Assembly: GCA_000701625.1 (NCBI GenBank)
Contig: JNJK01000013.1
Span: 43,717-107,716 of the forward strand
Source: Lachnospiraceae bacterium MC2017
GTDB lineage: Bacteria > Bacillota > Clostridia > Lachnospirales > Lachnospiraceae
Length of the DNA: 64,000 nucleotides
Direction of reading: 5' to 3'
Shown here: positions 17,770-27,236 of the stretch, piece by piece
Layout of the letters: every line of letters begins with the position of its first letter
Numbering within the stretch: position 1 is the stretch's first letter
Translations under genes and position numbers: made by a program
The notes under the pieces: model-generated
What the model saw: the letters and a program-made list of their open reading frames with translations, nothing else
Databases searched by the model: none
What the model was told of the DNA's origin: nothing

Positions 17770-17797
17770 TTGACACATTTTAATCACGATTTATAAT
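17770..17797 (+). promoter_or_regulatory. Promoter of the transporter-linked LysR gene
   Basis: TTGACA-16-TATAAT, both hexamers perfect. Confidence 0.75.
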
Positions 17798-17850
17798 TTT
17801 ATTATTATGAAACGATAAAGTGCTTTTTATTAATGTCAAAGGACACCGCA

Positions 17851-18795
17851 ATGGACAACAAAAATTCCTATCTTTTTATACGAACGGTCGCAGAGATAAA
17901 AAACATGTCCAAAGCTGCTGCAGCCCTAAATGTCTCACAACCTGCCATAAGTGCGCAGATAAAAAAGATCGAGACCTATTACAATATCGAGATCTTTGAT
18001 CGCTCCGTCAAACCTCTTGCGCTTACTGAAGCTGGAAAGGCTTATCTTGATTATTGCGAGATGGACGCACGGCTTGAACAAAATTTTGTCCGTCATATTT
18101 CAGACACGACCAATCTGGAAACAGGTGAACTGACCGTGGGTGGTGCAACTCTTTTCAATTCCACTTATCTTCCAAAGACCGTTACTGATTTTTCCAAGAA
18201 ATATCCCGGTATAAAACTTCATATCACAGACCGGCCGGTTCCTGAGCTTACAAGACTGGTTCTTTCCGGCGACATCGATCTGTTCTTTACCCCTTCTGTC
18301 CCTGACAGCGAAGAACTATCTTTCCTCAAAATAAAGGAAAACCGGCTGCTTCTCGTTGTTCCGTCAGAATGGGATATAAATGCCGGATTAAAAGAATATC
18401 AGCTAACCGAGAATGAGATTTTTTCTCAGGATTTTTCAAAACCGCATGTTGATCTCGCAACCTTCAATGGACTTCCTGTTGTATTCCTCGCCGAATCGCA
18501 AAACGTTGGCAAGATTTTCCGAAAGCTTATACGGGATGCAGGAAGCACTCCCGGTCAGATCATCACGGCAGATCAGATACTTACAAGCTATTCACTTAGC
18601 TCCGCTGGTGCCGGTATGTCTCTTGCACCGTCGCCTATAGTAAAGACGCACGGCCTGAAAAACCTGACTTATTACCTCGTCGGTAACGAAGAATGCCGGC
18701 GACAGCTCTATGTCTGCTCTGCAAAGCAGGAATCTCTTTCAGCTGCGGGACGTGCATTTACCGATCTTCTCGCCAAAAATCTTGAAAATGAATAA
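17851..18795 (+). CDS. LysR-family regulator next to an SsuABC-like transporter
   Basis: 314 residues. N-terminal winged HTH (RTVAEIKNMSKAAAALNVSQ, then PAISAQIKKIE) and LysR substrate-binding domain. The start chosen is the second ATG (MDNKNS), 7 bases after AAAGGA; the upstream ATG at 17833 lacks a site. It is encoded upstream of and in line with the ABC transporter genes, so it probably controls uptake of their substrate. The 68-bp spacer downstream contains TATGAC-AAAAA-GTCATA at 18812-18828. Confidence 0.9.
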   Translation: MDNKNSYLFIRTVAEIKNMSKAAAALNVSQPAISAQIKKIETYYNIEIFDRSVKPLALTEAGKAYLDYCEMDARLEQNFVRHISDTTNLETGELTVGGATLFNSTYLPKTVTDFSKKYPGIKLHITDRPVPELTRLVLSGDIDLFFTPSVPDSEELSFLKIKENRLLLVVPSEWDINAGLKEYQLTENEIFSQDFSKPHVDLATFNGLPVVFLAESQNVGKIFRKLIRDAGSTPGQIITADQILTSYSLSSAGAGMSLAPSPIVKTHGLKNLTYYLVGNEECRRQLYVCSAKQESLSAAGRAFTDLLAKNLENE

Positions 18796-18863
18796 TTTTT
18801 CAGGTTAATGATATGACAAAAAGTCATAAGTTTTGTTAATAAATCTAGGAAAGGGAGTTATTT

Positions 18864-19640
18864 ATGAAAAACAAGATACTCACACGACTGATCTTTGTCG
18901 CTGTACTGCTCACAATATGGGAATACGTCAGCAAGACAAGCAGTGTACCTCTGATGTTTCCCACACTTGAAAAAATAGGCGAAGCATTCATCACCGGATT
19001 TACCAACAACGATCTACTAAGCTATACTCTATATTCTCTGGGGCTCATCACAAAAGGACTGGGGATCGGCATCATCCTTTCTTTTATCCTCTCCGGTCTG
19101 TCCGTTGTCAGCAAACATTTCTATTACATCTACAATTTCGTAGTATCTGTCATGGACCTTATTCCCGGAATCGCCCTTTTGCCGCTGGCGATCCTCTGGT
19201 TCGGAATAGGGCAGACAACCGTTATTGTTATCGTCGTTCACGGTGTTCTGTGGCCCATGTCCAGAAATATCCTTGATGGTTTCCGCTCAGTTCCGTCTAT
19301 CTATGTAGAAAGTGGAAAAAATATCGGCCTTTCAGGACTTGGTCTCGTAACCGGAATCTATCTTCCTGCTTCGTTTAACAGCGTTCTTTCCGGTATGAGA
19401 GTCGGTTGGGCTCGCGCATGGCGCGGACTTATTTCCATCGAAATGGTTTTTGGAACAACCGGAAGCGGTGCAGGTATCGGATGGTATATCTTTATGAAGA
19501 GAACAAATCTTGACACAGCAGGTGTTTTTGCTTCCCTTCTCGTCATCATCCTTATAGGACTCGTTGTTGAATATGGTGTTTTCCGCACTATTGAAGTAAA
19601 AACCGTAAGAAAGTGGGGTATGGTTAAGAATGGAAACTGA
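18864..19640 (+). CDS. ABC transporter permease (SsuC/TauC/NMT1-associated type)
   Basis: 258 residues with about six membrane helices and the BPD_transp_1 cytoplasmic coupling (EAA) loop ESGKNIGLSGLGLVTGIYLP. It belongs to the class that imports sulfonates, nitrate, taurine or thiamine precursors. The ATG has AAAGGGAG upstream, and the gene end overlaps the ATPase start by 11 bases. Confidence 0.9.
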   Translation: MKNKILTRLIFVAVLLTIWEYVSKTSSVPLMFPTLEKIGEAFITGFTNNDLLSYTLYSLGLITKGLGIGIILSFILSGLSVVSKHFYYIYNFVVSVMDLIPGIALLPLAILWFGIGQTTVIVIVVHGVLWPMSRNILDGFRSVPSIYVESGKNIGLSGLGLVTGIYLPASFNSVLSGMRVGWARAWRGLISIEMVFGTTGSGAGIGWYIFMKRTNLDTAGVFASLLVIILIGLVVEYGVFRTIEVKTVRKWGMVKNGN

Positions 19641-20382
19641 AGCACTGCTTAAGATATGTAATCTTACTAAAAATTATAATGACACTCCGGACTCTGAAAA
19701 TATACTTGATAATATGAATTTCAGCATAAACGAGGGTGACTTCCTGTCTATCCTCGGTCCCTCCGGATGCGGAAAAACAACACTCATTCGTTGTATCTGC
19801 GGTTTTGAATCCTATGAAGGCGAGATCCTTGTTGACGGCAAAAAAGTAACTAAGCCCGGAATGGATCGTATGATGGTATTTCAGAGCTTTGATCAGCTCT
19901 ATCCCTGGAAAACAGTTCGCGGAAACATCGAATATCCGCTGAAAAAAATGGGGATTCGAGATAAGGCAGAGTTAGATAAGATTGTAAAAAGACATCTGGA
20001 ACTTATCGGTCTTTCCGGCTACGAAGACTTCTATCCGCACCAGCTAAGCGGCGGAATGAAGCAGCGTGTAGCGATCGCACGGGCACTTGCACTCCGTCCC
20101 CGTATCATGCTCATGGATGAACCCTTCGCAGCGCTCGATGCCATGACCCGAAATAAACTCCAGCGTGAGCTTCATGAAATAGCAGAAAAAGAAAAACTAA
20201 CAGTTATCTTCATCACTCACAACATTCAGGAAGCCCTCGTTTTAGGAACACGCGTTATGTTGATGTCAAAACACGGTGAATTAAAAATAGACCTGGAAAA
20301 TCCTATTCCCAAACCCGTTACTCCTGCATCACCGGGATACGGCGAACTTTGGAAAAAATTTGAAGATGCTCTTGAGGGATAA
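19630..20382 (+). CDS. ABC transporter ATP-binding protein (SsuB/TauB type)
   Basis: 250 residues with a complete ATPase set: Walker A GPSGCGKTT, Q-loop MVFQSF, signature LSGGMKQR, Walker B IMLMDEP and switch His in ITHN. It powers the permease encoded just upstream. The substrate is not determined, though the overall fit is with the sulfonate/nitrate/hydroxymethylpyrimidine importers. Confidence 0.93.
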   Translation: METEALLKICNLTKNYNDTPDSENILDNMNFSINEGDFLSILGPSGCGKTTLIRCICGFESYEGEILVDGKKVTKPGMDRMMVFQSFDQLYPWKTVRGNIEYPLKKMGIRDKAELDKIVKRHLELIGLSGYEDFYPHQLSGGMKQRVAIARALALRPRIMLMDEPFAALDAMTRNKLQRELHEIAEKEKLTVIFITHNIQEALVLGTRVMLMSKHGELKIDLENPIPKPVTPASPGYGELWKKFEDALEG

Positions 20383-20419
20383 TAATCACCGTTCGACCAT
20401 CGTTTCACAGACCCAAAAG

Positions 20420-20447
20420 TTGACAATTATCACTCGATATTTATAAT
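20420..20447 (+). promoter_or_regulatory. Internal promoter for the substrate-binding protein
   Basis: TTGACA-16-TATAAT in the 137-bp gap between ATPase and binding protein. It would give the binding protein the extra expression such proteins usually need. Confidence 0.75.
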
Positions 20448-20519
20448 ACTATTAGTTATTAATTATATGATAAAAGGGTCAAAAGTCTTAGAGAAAAATT
20501 ATTTAAGAAAGGGAAAAAA

Positions 20520-21530
20520 ATGATCTCATTTAAGAAAATCACAACAGTTGTTTTATCTGCTGTACTTGCTGCATCTCTCACTGCCTGCGGCGGCGCATCC
20601 GGTGCATCTTCCGGTTCCTCCGGAAGCACTTCCTCAAAGAGTGAAACCGCAACTCTCCGCCTCGCAGTTCAGTACGGTCTTGCCTATGCCCCCTATGCTA
20701 TCATGCAGGAAAAAGGTCTTATAGAAAAGAATTACGATGGTGACGTTAACGTTGAATGGACAACCCTTAATTCCGGCTCTGCGATCAACGAAGCCTTTGC
20801 TTCCGGTCAGCTTGACGTTGGCGCAATGGGTATCGCACCGGCTATTACCGGAATCACAAGCGGTGTTCAGTACAAGATTTACAGCAATGTTTCATCTATT
20901 CCCAATAAGCTTTATACAAACAAAGCTGATATAAATTCTCTCTCCGATATACAGAGCACCGATCAGATCGCACTCGTAAATGTCGGAAGCATCCAGCATC
21001 TTTTCCTTGCCATGGCATGTGAAAAAGAACTTGGTGATGCACATGCGCTCGATAATAACATCGCAGCAATGGCTCATCCGGACGGAATGTCATCTCTCCT
21101 TTCCGGAAGTGTAGCTCTTCACTTAACCTCTGCTCCGTATACTTTCCAGGAAGATGATAATGCTGATCTCCACGAAGTATATGACTTCAGCACAGTATGG
21201 CCTCAGGGCAATTCCTTTATCGTAGGTCTTGCATCAACATCTCTCCATGACAATAACCCTGAGCTCTATCAGGCAGTTGTAAAGGCAACCGATGAGGCAA
21301 TGAAATTCATCGAGGAAAACCCTGATGAAACTGCCGAAATCCTTGCAAAGGTCAATGACAAGGATGCCGAGACCATGAAAGACTGGATGAGCCGTGATGG
21401 TGTCGAATATTCATCAAAGGTCGGCGGAGTGATCACTCTTGCAAAATTCATGGATGACAATGATTTCATCACAAATGAAGCTTCCGAAGATCTTACAACA
21501 TACGTCTATGACGGAGTAGAAGGCGATTGA
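20520..21530 (+). CDS. Substrate-binding lipoprotein (NMT1/SsuA-like)
   Basis: 336 residues. Lipoprotein signal peptide with lipobox LTAC (Cys near residue 22) followed by a Ser/Gly-rich tether. The mature domain has the NMT1/SsuA pattern: LRLAVQYGLAYAPYAIMQEK, ASGQLDVGAMG, and a hinge near IALVNVGSIQHL. It would capture the ligand outside the membrane for the permease/ATPase pair upstream. The ligand is unknown: sulfonate, taurine, nitrate or a pyrimidine. Confidence 0.9.
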   Translation: MISFKKITTVVLSAVLAASLTACGGASGASSGSSGSTSSKSETATLRLAVQYGLAYAPYAIMQEKGLIEKNYDGDVNVEWTTLNSGSAINEAFASGQLDVGAMGIAPAITGITSGVQYKIYSNVSSIPNKLYTNKADINSLSDIQSTDQIALVNVGSIQHLFLAMACEKELGDAHALDNNIAAMAHPDGMSSLLSGSVALHLTSAPYTFQEDDNADLHEVYDFSTVWPQGNSFIVGLASTSLHDNNPELYQAVVKATDEAMKFIEENPDETAEILAKVNDKDAETMKDWMSRDGVEYSSKVGGVITLAKFMDDNDFITNEASEDLTTYVYDGVEGD

Positions 21531-21550
21531 TATAGCCAACCATTAAATAA

Positions 21551-21593
21551 CGGTACCAAACCTGCGAATACGCGGATTTGGCACCGTTTTTTT
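21551..21593 (+). terminator. Terminator after the binding-protein gene
   Basis: CGGTACCAAA...TTTGGCACCG stem (one G-U) followed by seven Ts; it ends at the stop codon of the convergent proC. Confidence 0.85.
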
Positions 21594-21594
21594 C

Positions 21595-22389
21595 TCACAT
21601 CTTCCTTGAGACTTCAAGGCACTTCTCCATACATTCAAATACAGCACTTCTGAGACCTTTTTCCTCCAGGACTCTTACAGCCTGTATCGTGGTTCCTGCA
21701 GGTGAACAGACCATATCCTTCAGTTCTCCCGGATGTTTTCCGGTTTCAAGAACCATCTTTGCACTTCCGAGCACAGCCTGAGCCGCAAAAGTATATGCCT
21801 GCGCTCTCGACATTCCTCCGGCAACCGCCGCATCAGCCATAGCTTCGATAAACATAAATACATATGCAGGCGAACTTCCGCTAACAGCCGTTACCACATC
21901 CATAAGATTTTCAGAAATAACTTCTGTTTTTGCAAATCCATCGCATATATCACGCACAAGTTCAGTCTCTTCCTTAGACACCTTGTCATTAGGGCACATC
22001 CCTATCATTCCTTCTTTAACCATAGCAGGTGTATTTGGCATGGTACGGATGATCTTTAAATCACGTCCAAACTTTTCCTTAAGCCACGCCAAAGTCTTTC
22101 CCGGAGCGATAGTCACGATGATCACATCATCTCTAACCGCATCTTTTATCTCCTCTATCACAGTTTCATAAAACTGCGGCTTAACTGCCAAAAACAAGAT
22201 ATCAGAAAACTTAGCCGCTTCTTTATTATCCGTTGTTATATGTATCCCAAATTTCTTTTCATGATCCTTAAGTTTCGTCTCCGACCTGTTCGACGCTATC
22301 ATGTCACTACTGCTGCATTTTCCCGACTCCAGGATCCCCTGGATCATAGCACTTCCCATGTTTCCGCAGCCAATAAAACCTATCTTCAA
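21595..22389 (-). CDS. proC: Pyrroline-5-carboxylate reductase
   Basis: 264 residues. N-terminal Rossmann motif IGFIGCGNMGSAM, LFLAVKPQ, RTMPNTPAMVKEGM, and the C-terminal dimer region GSSPAYVFMFIEAMADAAVAG plus SPAGTTIQAVRVLE. It reduces pyrroline-5-carboxylate to proline with NAD(P)H. I choose TTG at 22389 (MKIGFIG) because AAGGAGG sits 8 bases upstream; the GTG at 22398 touches the Shine-Dalgarno and is unlikely. Confidence 0.94.
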   Translation of the reverse strand: MKIGFIGCGNMGSAMIQGILESGKCSSSDMIASNRSETKLKDHEKKFGIHITTDNKEAAKFSDILFLAVKPQFYETVIEEIKDAVRDDVIIVTIAPGKTLAWLKEKFGRDLKIIRTMPNTPAMVKEGMIGMCPNDKVSKEETELVRDICDGFAKTEVISENLMDVVTAVSGSSPAYVFMFIEAMADAAVAGGMSRAQAYTFAAQAVLGSAKMVLETGKHPGELKDMVCSPAGTTIQAVRVLEEKGLRSAVFECMEKCLEVSRKM

Positions 22390-22538
22390 AATAGACACCC
22401 TCCTTGCTACCGATCTACATTTTTCTGTACTTAACTTTACTCCGATACGCTTTCATTAATCAATGATGTAATCTATCAAATATTTGCACATTTTTGTAAA
22501 CATCCTTTATTTATTCAAATACTAAATATCTTTTTTCT

Positions 22539-22564
22539 TCAATATTTGAAAATTTTACCGATAT
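22539..22564 (+). promoter_or_regulatory. Sigma-28 (SigD)-like promoter of the chemotaxis receptor
   Basis: TCAATATT-N11-CCGATAT resembles the flagellar sigma consensus TAAAGTTT-N11-GCCGATAA. It fits the chemotaxis gene that follows and implies a motile host. Confidence 0.5.
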
Positions 22565-22628
22565 AATGCATGAATACTACACAGGGTTGTTTATTCCCGG
22601 TGTTTATTTTTTAGGAGGGGATCACATT

Positions 22629-24656
22629 ATGGGTAAGAAAATTGAACAGGCTGACAAAAAGATCAAGCGCAGTATCGGAACTTTATTACTGACGATACTT
22701 CTGCCGATCACAATTATCGGCATAGGTGTTATTATTGTGCTGCTTACATCACGGGCTCAGAATTCGATAGTAGCGCTTACAAAAGCCGATCTAAAATCCG
22801 AAACCTATGGTGAAGCGCAAAACCTTGGTTCCGGTTTCAGAATGCTGACTGCAAAATTTGGCGAATATGCAGATACGCTGGAACAGATTGAATTTAAAGA
22901 TAAAGAAGCAATCCGCAAATATATCGAACCCTCCGTGAATTATCGTTCTGTGGAGAATAGCGGCATCTATATCGGCTATGACGACGGAGATTATGTATTT
23001 GCAAACGGTACAAAGATGGCTGACGACTATGACCCAACTACCAGAGACTGGTTTGCAGAAGGCTTAGGATATGACACCTTTAATCCTATTGCTCCATATG
23101 TTGATCAGGCCACAAATTCCATGTGCTTTTCTTATTTGCGAAGAATTGACTTCTATGACGGTTCCAAGGGAGTCATGGGTATAGATATTTACCTCGACGA
23201 CCTTCAAAAAACCGTTACAGCCCTTACTCCTATGGGAATAGGTCAAGTAAACGTTATTGATACCGAACATGACTACATTATCTCATTCTTTGATGACAGC
23301 GTGAACGGAAAGAGTATCACAGAGGTCAATAATCCATTCCTGAACAATGCTATCGCGTACATAAATTCCGGAAATGAAGATGCGATCCTGACTACAGATA
23401 GCAGCGGGAAAAAAGTCTTTATCTGTGCAAGTCCTGTTCCTGGAACAAGCTGGCATCTCGTTTCTGCAGTATACGAGTCCGATGCATTAAAGGAACTGAA
23501 CGAATTTAAATTCCATGCTTATATCATCATGATCCTCGTTGTCATCGTTATGCTGGTCGTTATCCTTCTCGCCGTACGCAAGATCGTATCCACTCCTATT
23601 CAGGCACTTGCTGACCAGATACAGCTCATGTCCGGTGGAGATTTTACTGTACAATTCCCTAAGGGCAAAGGCGATGAGATCGGACTTATCCAGGATGAAT
23701 TGAATGAATATACTGACAAGATGTGCAAGATGATCAGCAATATTCAAGATTCATCGGACAAGCTGCAGAATCAGGCTAACGACAGCAAAACAACTGCCGA
23801 AAATATGACAAATGCTACGCAAGAGCAGTCCGAATCAATTGTCAGGATACGTGACTCCATAGAGGGCATCTCAAATGCAGTTACTGAGATAGCAAATAAT
23901 GCAACTGAACTCGCTGGTGCAGTAAGTGATCTGACAGAGATAGGAAATCATACCGGAAAGATCACTCAGCAGCTTATCGATCGTGCGAATACCGGTAAGA
24001 AAGATATGAAAGCCGTTCAGATCAATATGGATAACATTAGCGCTTCCATGAATGAGATGAACGCTGCTGTTGACAATGTTGGTGAGTCTGCGAAGAAGAT
24101 AACAGGTATTATTGAAATTATTAATTCAATCGCAGAACAGACAAACCTCCTGTCTCTCAATGCTTCTATCGAGGCTGCAAGAGCCGGCGAGTCCGGACGG
24201 GGCTTCGCTGTTGTTGCAAGCGAAATTGCAACTCTGGCGTCAGATAGTTCAAACTCAACAGAAAAGATCGCTGCGATCATAACAGATATTACCGAACAGA
24301 TAAAATCTCTTTCGGATAAATCAAATGCAAATGTAGAGGCGATAAACCACAGTAACGAAGCTGTTGTTACTGCCGAAGAAACCTTTGAAAAGCTCGTAAG
24401 CGATCTAGGTGAAGTAGGAAATTCGATGCATGATATGAATAATCGTATGAACAGTCTCGATGAGATTTCCTCTTCTATGGCAGCTATTTCCGAAGAACAA
24501 TCCGCAAGCACGATGGAAATTCTGGAAACCACAGAAAATCTCACAAGCAGTGCACAGCAGGTTGCCTCAGACAGTCAGGTCGTTGATTCCACAGCATCTA
24601 CTGTATCTGACTCTGCTTCAGAGATCAGCGAGTCACTTAGTATATTCAAGATCTGA
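22629..24656 (+). CDS. Methyl-accepting chemotaxis protein
   Basis: 675 residues. An N-terminal membrane helix ([20 protein letters not shown]) is followed by a ~270-residue extracellular double-CACHE-like sensor ([31 protein letters not shown]), a second helix ([20 protein letters not shown]) and a HAMP domain. The cytoplasmic signalling domain has the hairpin tip [20 protein letters not shown]. It passes ligand binding to CheA/CheW. The ATG follows TAGGAGGGG, so the longer frame from 22566 is rejected. The ligand is unknown; CACHE sensors often bind amino acids or carboxylates. Confidence 0.94.
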   Translation: MGKKIEQADKKIKRSIGTLLLTILLPITIIGIGVIIVLLTSRAQNSIVALTKADLKSETYGEAQNLGSGFRMLTAKFGEYADTLEQIEFKDKEAIRKYIEPSVNYRSVENSGIYIGYDDGDYVFANGTKMADDYDPTTRDWFAEGLGYDTFNPIAPYVDQATNSMCFSYLRRIDFYDGSKGVMGIDIYLDDLQKTVTALTPMGIGQVNVIDTEHDYIISFFDDSVNGKSITEVNNPFLNNAIAYINSGNEDAILTTDSSGKKVFICASPVPGTSWHLVSAVYESDALKELNEFKFHAYIIMILVVIVMLVVILLAVRKIVSTPIQALADQIQLMSGGDFTVQFPKGKGDEIGLIQDELNEYTDKMCKMISNIQDSSDKLQNQANDSKTTAENMTNATQEQSESIVRIRDSIEGISNAVTEIANNATELAGAVSDLTEIGNHTGKITQQLIDRANTGKKDMKAVQINMDNISASMNEMNAAVDNVGESAKKITGIIEIINSIAEQTNLLSLNASIEAARAGESGRGFAVVASEIATLASDSSNSTEKIAAIITDITEQIKSLSDKSNANVEAINHSNEAVVTAEETFEKLVSDLGEVGNSMHDMNNRMNSLDEISSSMAAISEEQSASTMEILETTENLTSSAQQVASDSQVVDSTASTVSDSASEISESLSIFKI

Positions 24657-24678
24657 TGAATTAGTATTCCTATAAGTT

Positions 24679-24723
24679 AAAAAACCGGTCATGCTCAGAG
24701 TCTCCTAAGCATGACCGGTTTTT
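24679..24723. terminator. Bidirectional terminator between MCP and rsmH
   Basis: Stem AAACCGGTCATGCT/AGCATGACCGGTTT with A/T tracts on both sides. Confidence 0.9.
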
Positions 24724-24728
24724 CATCA

Positions 24729-25790
24729 TTATATTTTTCTCACCCATCTCAGTTTTGTGGAATGAGCCCTCGGATTTCGAAAATTTTCTTCAGGTGTAGG
24801 ACGGATCACATCCTTATTTGACTCATATTCACCTGTGGATGTTAACTGCTTAAATGCTTTCTTTACAAGCCTGTCTTCACCAGAATGGAAAGTCAATATT
24901 GCTGCCCTTCCTCCGGGTGCCAGTACCCCCGGGAGCTTCTCCAGAAATTCGTAAAGTACTTCAAATTCACTGTTTACGTCTATTCGAAGTGCCTGAAATA
25001 CTCTTGCGCAGGACTTTTTCACGGCATCCTTTTTCTCTTTCTCAGAGAGACCACGAATGTCCTTCTGCATAACAATAACACCCTCTATTAATTCTCTGAG
25101 TGATGTTGTTGTATCTAAACTCTTTCCACGTTTCTTATAGAACGCGATCTTATCAGCGATCTCAACTGCATATGGCTCATCAGAATTTTCTATAAACATT
25201 CCGGCAAGCTCATCCGCATCCAGCTTAAGAATTCTTTCTGCGGCACTTTCTCCATGCTCCGGATCAAGTCTCAGATCCAGCGGTCCATCAGTCTTATAGG
25301 AAAAACCACGGCTCGGATCATCTATCTGCATCGATGACACACCGAGATCTGCCAGCAAAAAGTTAAACGGACCATATTTCTCAGCTACTTCATCGATATT
25401 TCGAAAGTTTGTCTGTATCGCTGTAAACAGATCCTCTCCAAAGCCTCGTTCTGCAATCCTTGCCCGAGTCTTTACTATTTCTATAGGATCTACATCTAAT
25501 GCGTATAGATGCCCTTGTCCCTCAAGCTTTTCAAGCATCCTTGATGTGTGTCCGCCATATCCCAGCGTACAATCGAGACCTTTTTCTCCCGGCTTTATTT
25601 CCAGAACCTCAAGGATCTCATCCACCATGATCGGGATATGCATGCCTGCCGGCGTGCTACCCTTTGAAATTACCTTTTCAATAGTATCTACGTATTTTTC
25701 CGGGTCATGTTCCTTATATTTTTCGTTAAATTTCTTAGGATATTTCCCGCTGTAATGCGGACGTCTCTTATGTTTCTGCTGTTCTTCCAT
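24729..25790 (-). CDS. rsmH: 16S rRNA (cytosine-1402-N4)-methyltransferase, N-terminally extended
   Basis: 353 residues. SAM-binding motif LDCTLGYGGHTSRML, catalytic-core ADLGVSSMQIDDPSRGFSY, DGPLDLRLD, and the C-terminal FHSGEDRLVKKAFK and RNPRAHSTKLRWVRK. It methylates C1402 in the ribosomal P site. A charged ~50-residue N-terminal extension (KHKRRPHYSGKYPKKFNEKY) precedes the usual start HIPIMVDEIL. It is not in a mraZ-rsmH-ftsL cluster as is usual, so it may be a relocated or second copy. Confidence 0.92.
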   Translation of the reverse strand: MEEQQKHKRRPHYSGKYPKKFNEKYKEHDPEKYVDTIEKVISKGSTPAGMHIPIMVDEILEVLEIKPGEKGLDCTLGYGGHTSRMLEKLEGQGHLYALDVDPIEIVKTRARIAERGFGEDLFTAIQTNFRNIDEVAEKYGPFNFLLADLGVSSMQIDDPSRGFSYKTDGPLDLRLDPEHGESAAERILKLDADELAGMFIENSDEPYAVEIADKIAFYKKRGKSLDTTTSLRELIEGVIVMQKDIRGLSEKEKKDAVKKSCARVFQALRIDVNSEFEVLYEFLEKLPGVLAPGGRAAILTFHSGEDRLVKKAFKQLTSTGEYESNKDVIRPTPEENFRNPRAHSTKLRWVRKI

Positions 25791-25826
25791 ATTTACCTCA
25801 TCACGTCCATCTCATCTGCATAACTA

Positions 25827-26486
25827 TTATTCCGTGATCGTGATGCTCTCGATCACCGGCTGATCTTCTGACGCCACAGTACCATTATCGTCCTGAACCG
25901 GTGTATTTTCACATATCTTATCTACAACATCCATTCCCTCGGTCACATATCCAAAACATGCATACTCCCCGTCAAGGAATTCGCTGTCCTCATGGACGAT
26001 AAAGAACTGAGAGCTTCCACTGTCAGGATCTGCTGCACGCGCCATTGATATAGCACCTCTTGTATGAGAAAGATTGTTCTCAACCCCGTTTGATGCAAAT
26101 TCGCCCTTTATACTCTCTTCTGATCCGCCTGTACCGTTTCCGAACGGATCTCCACCCTGGATCATAAAACCGCTGATGATACGATGGAATGTCAAACCAT
26201 CATAAAATCCTTCTTTTGAGAGCTTTACAAAGTTCTCGACTGTTATCGGAGCCGCATCAGCGTACAGATCAACTTTTATATCGCCATAATCTTTTACCTT
26301 GATAACAGCTTCATACTTTTTCCCTGTATACTCGGTTCCTGATTCACTACCTTCAGTTTCCGACTCTGCTGTAGTACCTGTTGTTTCAGCATCACTGCCT
26401 GACTTGCTGCCTCCACACGCAGTAAGTGTCAGCATGGATACTGCACAAACTAACGCTATCAGGACATTTATTGCTCTTTTCTTCAT
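25827..26486 (-). CDS. Peptidyl-prolyl cis-trans isomerase (cyclophilin), lipoprotein
   Basis: 219 residues. Lipoprotein signal with lipobox LTAC, an acidic/Ser linker, then a cyclophilin domain: FYDGLTFHRIISGFMIQGGD with the catalytic Arg, TRGAISMARA, SGSSQFFIVH and YACFGYVTEGMDVVD. It would assist protein folding outside the membrane. The ATG at 26486 follows GGAGG at 8 bases; the longer frame adds a non-signal N-terminus. Confidence 0.93.
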   Translation of the reverse strand: MKKRAINVLIALVCAVSMLTLTACGGSKSGSDAETTGTTAESETEGSESGTEYTGKKYEAVIKVKDYGDIKVDLYADAAPITVENFVKLSKEGFYDGLTFHRIISGFMIQGGDPFGNGTGGSEESIKGEFASNGVENNLSHTRGAISMARAADPDSGSSQFFIVHEDSEFLDGEYACFGYVTEGMDVVDKICENTPVQDDNGTVASEDQPVIESITITE

Positions 26487-26565
26487 TTCAATGTACCTCC
26501 AAAAATGTGATAATGACCGTATCAAAAGTCATGTAAAGCTATTTTAACACAACATTAGCTTAGTT

Positions 26566-26594
26566 TAAAAAGGCTGTTCCCAAACGGAACAGCC
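26566..26594 (-). terminator. Terminator of the 26602-27087 gene
   Basis: Perfect 9-bp stem GGCTGTTCC/GGAACAGCC with 5-base loop; six Ts follow on the minus strand. Confidence 0.88.
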
Positions 26595-26601
26595 CCAACA
26601 C

Positions 26602-27087
26602 TCACTTTTCATTCAGATTTATTTTCATTTTGGATGCTATACCAAGTTCGATCGGAATATCGTCTAATGAAACATTAAATATATCTCCCGGATCTTCGTC
26701 AACACTTATATCAGGATCGACCACAAACCTGAAATCACCCTCCCTGACCTCATACATGATAAGAAAATGTTCGGATCCGGATGAATTAACCGCATATCGT
26801 ACAGCCGCCTCCAGATGTGCCTGATCTCTAACTTCCTCTGCTGTCCAGGCCACCTTAAAATACTGCCCTCCCGAATTATGCGTTATTGCCGTCAGACCTC
26901 CCTCCATGCCATGGATCAAGCACACGGAATTACCCTTTATGATAGATAATAACTTCTCAACCAAAATCCCCATATATGACATATCACCGAAATGAAGGAC
27001 AGCCTCCGGTCTCGGTACTATATATCTCGCAGCATCTCGATTCCCTTTTAAACCAAAATCATCAAAAGTTCTGACACTATTCTGCAT
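26602..27087 (-). CDS. Hypothetical protein
   Basis: 161 residues, soluble, acidic. I do not recognise it. It has no signal peptide or membrane segment; the middle (LIHGMEGGLTAITHNSGGQY and AHLEAAVRYAVNSSGS) suggests a compact alpha/beta fold. It is a single gene with a clear terminator, divergent from the DMT exporter. Codon use looks like its neighbours. Confidence 0.65.
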   Translation of the reverse strand: MQNSVRTFDDFGLKGNRDAARYIVPRPEAVLHFGDMSYMGILVEKLLSIIKGNSVCLIHGMEGGLTAITHNSGGQYFKVAWTAEEVRDQAHLEAAVRYAVNSSGSEHFLIMYEVREGDFRFVVDPDISVDEDPGDIFNVSLDDIPIELGIASKMKINLNEK

Positions 27088-27236
27088 AGCCCCTCCTCAT
27101 CTCGTTACTTTTTCCTCGCTTGAAGCACACTCCAGTAACGACTATGCGCATTTTCTTGACGCATTGCTTCAAATGTTCTATTCTCTGTAATGGTCTGCAT
27201 CTGACCCCAAAAAACAATACCGGAAAGGTTTACATA

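Noticed and set aside
22566..22628. Earlier start of the chemotaxis receptor
   Set aside because: The ATG at 22566 overlaps the predicted promoter -10 region; the ATG at 22629 has an ideal ribosome binding site and begins before the first membrane helix.
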